Positions 62,757 to 64,000 of a stretch of 64,000 bases of DNA are shown piece after piece (the stretch's first letter is position 1; each line of letters starts with the position of its first letter). A program made the position numbers and the translations under genes. The notes beneath the pieces are model-generated. The model had not been told where the DNA came from, did not search any database, and worked only from the letters and a program-made list of their open reading frames with translations. The DNA comes from Palsa-1447 sp964414785 (GTDB taxonomy: Bacteria > Verrucomicrobiota > Verrucomicrobiia > Opitutales > Opitutaceae). The stretch lies in the NCBI GenBank assembly GCA_964414785.1, contig CAYPXZ010000019.1, positions 1 to 64,000 of the forward strand. Reading direction: 5' to 3'.

Positions 62757-64000
62757 ATGAAGCTCATTGATCTGAACCGCGATGGCGGCATCGGTGCCAA
62801 CTCGCTGTTCGTGCAGCTGGGTGACCTGAATATCCTGATAGACTCCGGCCTGCATCCGAAAAAGGTGGGGCGGCGCGCCGCCCCGGACCATACGCCCCTG
62901 CGGGGAAAGCACCTCCACCTTATCATCATAACCCATTGCCACCTGGATCACATAGGGAGCCTGCCGGTGACGATGAAGGAGAATCCCGACACCCCCGTCA
63001 TCATGTCGAGCTCAAGCCGGATGCTGATCGAGCGGATGCTGCACAACTCGGCAAGCGTCATGATGCGCCAGCGCGAGGACCAGAACATCCCCGACTACCC
63101 GCTTTTCACCCACGAGGAGATCGACCGCCTGTCCAAGCGCCTGACCCCCGTGAACTTCGGGGTCGTGAAGAAGTTCAAGGCGGGCCACGACGAGGTCGAG
63201 GTGATCCTGCATCCCGCGGGCCACGTGGCCGGGGCGGCCGGCGTCGAGATCCGCCACAAGCACCGGGCCATCTTCTTCACCGGGGACGTCCTCTTCGAGA
63301 ACCAGCGCACCCTGCCCGGCGCCAAGTTCCCGGCCGGGCACTTCGACACCCTGGTGACGGAGACCACGCGCGGGACGACGGAGCGCCATCCCGACAAGAC
63401 CCGCGGCTACGAGATGAAGCGCCTGGTCGAGTCGATCAACGACACGATCCAGCGCGGCGGCTCCTTCCTGATCCCCGTGTTCGCCCTGGGCCGCATGCAG
63501 GAGGTGCTCTCCATCATCCACGATGCGCGCAAATTCCGGCGCCTGGTCGACTGCCCCATCTACGGCTCGGGCCTCGGCATGGACCTGGTCGACTATTTTG
63601 ACGAGATCAGCCGCAAGACCAAGCACATCCAGTTCAGCCGCGGGATCGTCAAGGAGCTGAAGGTGCGGCCCCTGCCGAGGGTCCTCACCCCGGGCGAGGA
63701 CCCCCAGCAGAACGCCCTCTACATCATCAGCAGCGGGATGCTCGTCGAGCGCACGCCGAGCTACACGCTGGCCTCGGGACTCCTGGGGCACGCGCGCAAC
63801 ACGATCGGCTTCGTCGGCTACTGCGACCCCGACACCCCGGGCGGGATGCTTCTCGCCTCGAAGCCTGGCGACACCTTCCTCTTCAAGACGGCGAACGTTA
63901 AGACCAAGATCAAGGCGAGGGTCGAGCGGTTCGAGCTGAGCGGCCATGCCGACCGGGAGGAGCTCCTGCAGTTCGCCGTGCAGACCCAGGCGAGGAGCGT
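62757..64000 (+). CDS. Beta-CASP metallo-beta-lactamase-fold RNA/DNA nuclease (cut by window end)
   Basis: 414 codons are visible from the ATG at 62757 and the frame is still open at the window end. It opens with MKLIDLNRDGGIGANSLFVQ and has the metal motif ITHCHLDHIGSLP (HxHxDH), then HPAGHVAGAAGVEI, FFTGDVLFENQR and the late FELSGHADREELLQF, which are the motifs of CPSF73/RNase-J-like beta-CASP enzymes. RYNS: it should cut or trim RNA in the cytosol. The long open frame on the opposite strand (63012-63947) is a shadow of this gene. Confidence 0.88.
   Translation, partial: MKLIDLNRDGGIGANSLFVQLGDLNILIDSGLHPKKVGRRAAPDHTPLRGKHLHLIIITHCHLDHIGSLPVTMKENPDTPVIMSSSSRMLIERMLHNSASVMMRQREDQNIPDYPLFTHEEIDRLSKRLTPVNFGVVKKFKAGHDEVEVILHPAGHVAGAAGVEIRHKHRAIFFTGDVLFENQRTLPGAKFPAGHFDTLVTETTRGTTERHPDKTRGYEMKRLVESINDTIQRGGSFLIPVFALGRMQEVLSIIHDARKFRRLVDCPIYGSGLGMDLVDYFDEISRKTKHIQFSRGIVKELKVRPLPRVLTPGEDPQQNALYIISSGMLVERTPSYTLASGLLGHARNTIGFVGYCDPDTPGGMLLASKPGDTFLFKTANVKTKIKARVERFELSGHADREELLQFAVQTQARS

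Noticed and set aside
63012..63947. 311-residue minus-strand open frame at the right edge
   Set aside because: Lies opposite the beta-CASP gene, whose metal motifs are clear in the plus frame that runs off the window.
1..64000. CRISPR arrays, rRNA operons, transposases, integrases and phage genes
   Set aside because: None seen on either strand; no spaced direct repeats or recognisable mobile-element proteins.

Overview
The window is a GC-rich (roughly 65%), densely packed bacterial chromosome segment. It most resembles Verrucomicrobiota of the Opitutaceae type. This is inferred from gene content: a TonB-dependent receptor beside glycoside hydrolases, GTP-type PEP carboxykinase, many secreted polysaccharide enzymes (GH3, GH28, GH89, GH94, GH144, DUF4038), and many genes without a clear Shine-Dalgarno site. 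No 16S gene is present, so the taxonomy is only a best guess. No rRNA, CRISPR array, prophage or insertion sequence was seen; there is one tRNA (Lys, TTT).

Layout. 1-4710: the start of a response regulator cut by the window edge, a FucP-type sugar symporter, PEP carboxykinase, and the uronate isomerase KduI. 4837-13864: a DUF4038 glycosidase, an ABC exporter, a tandem-fused adenylate kinase, an Mpv17-like membrane protein, and a HlyD / ABC ATPase / ABC-2 permease export operon. 13891-17369: an alpha-N-acetylglucosaminidase (GH89) whose stop codon overlaps the start of an HGSNAT-like membrane acyltransferase (DUF5009). 17516-19978: a membrane-anchored SGNH/TPR protein.

19968-39361 is the most notable region, a probable beta-1,2-glucan (sophoro-oligosaccharide) utilisation locus. 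A five-gene minus-strand operon encodes a GH3 beta-glucosidase, a GH144-like/CBM9 enzyme, a solute-binding lipoprotein and two sugar permeases. On the plus strand lie a GH144 endo-glucanase, a TonB-dependent receptor, a LacI-type regulator and a very large GH94 phosphorylase resembling 1,2-beta-oligoglucan phosphorylase. A 16-bp LacI-type palindrome, consensus about WTGACAAYRTTKKCAW, occurs upstream of the GH3 operon/GH144 pair, the TonB receptor, the phosphorylase and also the GH89 gene. This suggests one regulon. In the inferred pathway, polymer is cut outside or in the periplasm by GH144 enzymes, crosses the outer membrane through the TonB receptor and the inner membrane through the ABC importer (its ATPase is not in the window), and is then split by GH3 and the phosphorylase.

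39393-64000 is mostly core metabolism and housekeeping: an orphan ModA, a large GT-C-like membrane protein, an ABC-F ATPase, a GH28 enzyme, lepA-lepB, fabD, a pilT-like ATPase, dapA-dapB-ruvA, an ECF sigma/anti-sigma pair, an HD phosphohydrolase, tRNA-Lys, a NarL-type regulator, a Pal-like lipoprotein, an M20 dipeptidase, purH, apaG and, cut by the right edge, a beta-CASP metallo-beta-lactamase-fold nuclease.
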